Source: Chaenocephalus aceratus
Lineage: Eukaryota; Chordata; Actinopteri; Perciformes; Channichthyidae
DNA length: 64,000 nt
Assembly (NCBI GenBank): GCA_023974075.1
Contig: CM043808.1
Coordinates: forward strand, 23,336,227 to 23,400,226
Direction of reading: 5' to 3'
Numbering within the stretch: the stretch's first letter is position 1; each line of letters starts with the position of its first letter. Of this stretch, positions 59,631 through 64,000 are shown piece by piece. Position numbers and translations under genes: made by a program. The notes beneath the pieces were generated by a model that saw nothing but the letters and a program-made list of their open reading frames with translations, searched no databases and was not told where the DNA came from.

Positions 59631-62600
59631 TCACTTCATGAATTTCAGTCTCAGTCTCTCTGCCAGTGGCAGTGGACTCTCAACACAAATAATGGAGTCA
59701 TCACTGTCCAACACGACGGCTGGTGATCCCGGGGTCTGAGGAAACACACCACCATCAACGTGAGCTGGTGGGACATCTGGAGATTTGCTTTGAGTAGCTA
59801 CAGGTCTGCTTTTTAATTCAATGTCTGCACTGCAGCTCTGAGCTTTTGGCTGTAAAGACTGAACAATGGTAGGAGCTGCTTTAGCTGTCGGTTTGGTTGT
59901 TTTAGGTTTCAGTGGGATGGCAGACAGGAAGTTGCCCTTCATCTTGTTCGTGTGCTTGCTGTAAGCTTTTCTTTGTGGTCCTGTCTGCTTGTTCTCTGCA
60001 TCACTTTCCTCGCTGGACACACTCATGCACACACTCTTCTTGGTGCTGTGCAATGCGTTCCTGTCACTCTGAACGGGGTCAGAGTTGCACCTCTGTGGGG
60101 CGAGTGTGGATGATGAAATGGCTTTCCGGACAAATTTATATTTCTGAGGAGGCTTTTGGGGACCGTTGTCCTTTGTCTTACTTTGTACTATAGGCGTCAG
60201 ACGCGGTTGTGAACTGTGAGTTTCTGCCTTATTTGTTGCACTCTGCTTTTGTTCAGTGAGTGGTTCCTTTTTGTTTACAGCAGAGTCTTTCCCTAACAAT
60301 GCAATGCCACTGCTACTTTTATCGGGGATCTGTCCATTTGGTTTTGAGTGTGAGTTATGAGAAGACATTTTTTTGAGAGAGGCCAACTCATAGTTAAGCT
60401 GTTTTGAGATCTCATCATTGTGTTTCTCCTTCAGGTCCATAGCTCTTGCTGTGTTCTTCATGAGCAGCCTGTCCCTCAAAGGACACTCTGTGAAGCACAC
60501 CTCAGATCTGGAGTCTGCTCTTACGACGTCATTTGAGATTTTCAGCTCAATTTTTTCATCAATAACATCACTGTCTGTGGTTTCACTCAGTTTGGGCTCA
60601 GTGGTGTGGTTAATAGTAGATTGTGGAGTCGGAGAAGACGTGAAAGACAAAGCCTCCCAGTCTATATCACTCAGGTGTAGCGCGTCGATAGCATCAGAGA
60701 CGGATGGAGAAGCAGTAGCTTCACTTCCTGCACGAGACAGAGGAGTTTTGGGGCAATGGCCCAAACTGCTGTGCTCCCCTTTTGACTTCTGATGCTGTAT
60801 ATGCTTCACTGGAGTGTCCAAAACCACCACTTCTAGGTCATCTGGGTTTGAAGCGGGCAGCTTTTGTGGTTCGGTGTTGGAGGAAGTCTGGATGGTCATC
60901 TGAGCCAAGAGGTCAGAAATACCATCAGAAACATCAGATGGCTTCTCCTTTTTACTCTTTGGTTTTTTCTCTGCAGAAGAAGATTGAGACCAGATGTCAA
61001 TGTTATACGACTGAAGGATTTCAAATTGCATTTAGAATTAGTTAGTGTCTACTGTGAACCAGGGTTATTATTATTATAAACGTAAGCTGAAAAGAAATCT
61101 AAAAAAGTTTATAGACTTGTAGAAATAACAAGAACATGATTTAAGTAATGTATTAGGTATAAGGTAACTTTTAACCAAGCTATTCAAAATCAGTTCTGAT
61201 GTTAACCAACAATGTCAGGATGAAATTGTAGGTGTGTTTTTCTGACAGTGGTAGTAAAATAACTCAGGTTCCAAATAAAAAAAATTAAAGAAATGATGGT
61301 GTATCTATATGAAGCTTTATACTTATAAGACAGTATACCAGGCCCTACAAAAATAAACAAAAACTAAATACAAAAAGTTAAACAAAAACTAGCAAACATA
61401 CTCTAAAAACACAAATGATTCCAAAATAAAATAAAACTAGTTGCACATTCAGAACTTTTATAACCTTGCTGTAAACATATTCACTCTGGATGTATTGACA
61501 GAAAGCTCTTTGAATATCAGCGGATAGTTTTCCTACACATTAGGAAGTGAAGCTCTGCAGCAGTTAGGACTAGGAGGGGGGGGGGGCACAGTATAACCAG
61601 CATAAAGTGACAGCGCAGCCTGTGAGACAGACACCTCTGGCTGCATCAAAGCCTCTGGTGTGAACTGGTGAGCTGCCAAACTCTTCAGGTGTCAGAGCTG
61701 CTGCAATAGACTTTCAAAACAAGTGGAAGCCCCAGGTGTCTTTGATCAGGAGCTTGTCAAGTCTGTGGGGGGGCTCCCTACTTTCTCATGAAAAGTTTAA
61801 CTACACTAACTGTCAGATATGGTTATTGTAGGAAAGAATTCACAGGAAAACGGATTTTTCTTAAATGGTGGGTGGATATTATAAATGATTCCCTTACTCT
61901 TGGTCTTGTTTTCTTCAGCCAGAGCTTTGTCTCTCAGGTAGCTCTCCACCACCTCTGGGAAGGCCACACGGAAGAGAGACTCTTCCTCCACCGTCCTCAC
62001 CTCGTGCTGATCCTCCGCAGGATGATCCTCAGGAAACACGTAATGTTCTGCAGAAAAAAAACCAAGGTCAGGTCCAAATAGACTAGTCTTGCTAGTCAAA
62101 AAGTGAAACCCTCAAATGTCAACAAACCAAACAAAACCAGCAGAACAAAAACTAAAATTTTAACTAATATTCCATTTACTTGAATGTTAGAAAAAGGTTA
62201 ATAAAAGGTTCAGGTAAAGGTAAGATAATGGGTATACAAGAGTTTTTTAATACAGTATAGCAAATACAGCCACATGTTTTTATATAAATGACAACAATAT
62301 TACTTGAGGGATTTTGCAACATATAAGAAACACTTAATATATAAGTGATAGAATTATGTGTATGAGTGCAGTGATATTATTATTTATTTTACTTTTTAGA
62401 TAAAATGTTCTCTAAATGTATATGCATCACAAATATCACCTACATTTCCCTCCAATTCAGCTACATGATGACAGGATAAGCGAGGATATTGAACCAGCGG
62501 ACTGCAGTTCACACCAACAGTCATTTAACTGCAAGTCACTTTTTAAATCAATGATTTCAGATAGGTCTAATTTAGAATATCTAGCGATTTATGGTATTTA

Positions 62601-64000
62601 TACGCATAATATACTTATCGGTTTTCTGATAAATACTTATTTTAAATGACAGAAAACCACATTCTGAATGAATATATTGCAAGTGTCTTAGGCTGGTCTT
62701 GTTAGTGAAGTGGACTTTGATATGACACATTTCCTAGCCTGGAGAGGAAGCCCGTTTAGCACCTCGTGGCCTTGTGAGTGATCTGCCACCTCTGAACCCA
62801 ACCTCACAGCAAGGCACTAACAGACGACCCGGGGACGAGCCCCTCGCTGCTCAACCTCCACCTCGCGCTGCAGCAGTCGCGTTACTCAGCCCAGAGGATG
62901 TTTTCTTAACTAGAAGTCGCTTTTCTTCTCACATTTCTAATATAACAAATTAAAGCATGCAAGGAATAAGAATATAACTCACCTGGTGTTCTCCAGATGA
63001 TCTCAAAGCAAGCGACGGCATTCCTCACCCTTGGTTTAAAAATTCTGTTGTATAAAAAAGAAGTTGTGGATTATGCATGTGCTGAATAACCTTTTATTAT
63101 GACAATGCCACTAAAGCTACATATTTGTTTTTGTTAAATACATTGAAATTGAACGTAGGTCTACCTGAGGGGCTTGATTTGGGAAGACATTTCTCTTCCA
63201 TATTTTCTGTTCATCAACTCTGAGTAGGTCATCAAGACTAACGCCTTTTCACTGGTGTAGTGCTTTGGCCACTCCATCTTGTCATAGGCAAATTTCTGGA
63301 GAAAAAAACTCACTTAAACATGCAACTCACTTAAAAGAGATACAAATGTTAACACGTTATTAAAACCAACCTGCATCAGCATCAGGTTTGGCTGTCTCCT
63401 CTTGAACTGTGACACAGGCTTGTCCTTGGAAATCAGGAACTCTTTAATGATCTGCAAAATGTTATTCAAGTATTAAAAGCCAAACATATACTGTTAATTA
63501 TGATACTACTGTGAAAAATGGCTGTACCTCTGTAAAAGGGAACAGTTGGCTTGCCAGTGTTTTCCTAAAAAAGAAATAAAATACAAAATGAAAAGATTAC
63601 ACACAACATGGAAGCAAATCATTCTTTAAAAAACACCCATTACAACTTTCCAAAGTCGGAGTCTTGTTTTGTCCAACCAAAACCCAAGAGATAAAGCTCA
63701 CTCTCATTAAATAATAACAACATATCATTTTTTTAGTTTCTGCAAACACATATCTTTTGCCATTTTGACTTCTTGATAAATAGGAATATAGCTAAATGCT
63801 TGCCGATTATATTTCTGATGATAAACAAATTATAACTAATCAATGCTTTTGGAGCATTAAGAGCTATTCCACATCCTAAGATTAAGGATGGTTATTGACT
63901 AAAAAGCTGCTAGTCTTGATCTTCATTTTAGTAAATGGGATCCACTGTCCTGCATGCAATTCTTTAAAAAAAAAAGTCACATACTTCCTGATGTTTGCCT
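59631..64000 (-). CDS. gen1: Flap endonuclease GEN1 (Holliday-junction resolvase), 3' part
   Basis: GEN1 cuts Holliday junctions symmetrically after replication and recombination. Only the C-terminal part is inside the window: exons 63985-64000 (cut by the edge), 63528-63564, 63371-63451, 63165-63295, 62983-63044, 61898-62047 and the terminal 59631-60970, in frame throughout, about 605 residues. The nuclease core lies off the right edge. Visible are FAYDKMEWPKHYTSEKALVL, the chromodomain (LRIFKPRVRNAVACFEIIWR, TPEHY), the VEEESLFRVAFPEVVE block, and a long low-complexity tail with SDIDWEALSFTSSP and the end ESPLPLAERLRLKFMK, both matching the family. The terminal exon starts at TCTGCAG/AGAAAAAACC; starting instead at the upstream ATG near 61031 breaks the frame. 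Confidence 0.93.

Noticed and set aside
61011..61031. Upstream ATG start (MQFEILQSYNIDIW) for the last gen1 exon
   Set aside because: It is out of frame with the preceding exon; the acceptor at 60970 joins in frame as ENKTK-KKKPKSKK.

Overview
The window is nuclear DNA from a ray-finned (teleost-type) fish. It has vertebrate U2 snRNA genes, short GT-AG introns, many small DNA transposons of the hAT and PIF/Harbinger-like kinds, and vertebrate protein-coding genes. I rebuilt the gene models by hand from splice sites and reading frame, and every complete spliced model closes to an exact number of codons.

Layout. 1-2690: right-hand end of a tandem array of U2 snRNA genes (unit about 0.88 kb, three complete genes, all minus strand), continuing off the left edge. 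2690-4958: intergenic, with a TTAA-flanked MITE and one possible orphan exon. 4959-6236 (+): dynlt1, 5 exons, 113 aa. 7577-15361 (-): tmem181, 17 coding exons, 524 aa, convergent with dynlt1, with a minor-class AT-AC intron and two alternative first exons. 19308-43932 (-): tulp4, 13 coding exons, 1821 aa, with a 3.5-kb exon holding a polyglutamine tract of about 170 codons; a non-coding first exon lies near 45.9 kb. 46753-48656 (+): mrps10, 7 exons, 204 aa. 51693-54505 (-): a five-exon gene for a 190-aa Arg/Gly/Pro-rich protein that I do not recognise, with a non-coding first exon near 56.1-56.3 kb. 57480-57911 (-): msgn1 (mesogenin 1), one exon. 59631-64000 (-): the 3' part of gen1 (Holliday-junction resolvase), cut by the right edge.

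The genes are housekeeping or developmental and do not form one pathway. From memory of human maps, tulp4-tmem181-dynlt1 matches 6q25, mrps10 lies on 6p21 and gen1-msgn1 lies on 2p24, so the window seems to join blocks that are separate in mammals. I found no novel enzymatic or defence system. The most notable items are the U12 AT-AC intron of tmem181, the U2 array edge with a diverged outer promoter, a 1.2-kb long-inverted-repeat transposon carrying tandem 'cactus' repeats and a nested MITE, the long polyQ tract inside the split Tubby domain of tulp4, the modular phase-2 exons of the unrecognised RGG/proline-rich gene, and T-box sites above a TATA box at msgn1.
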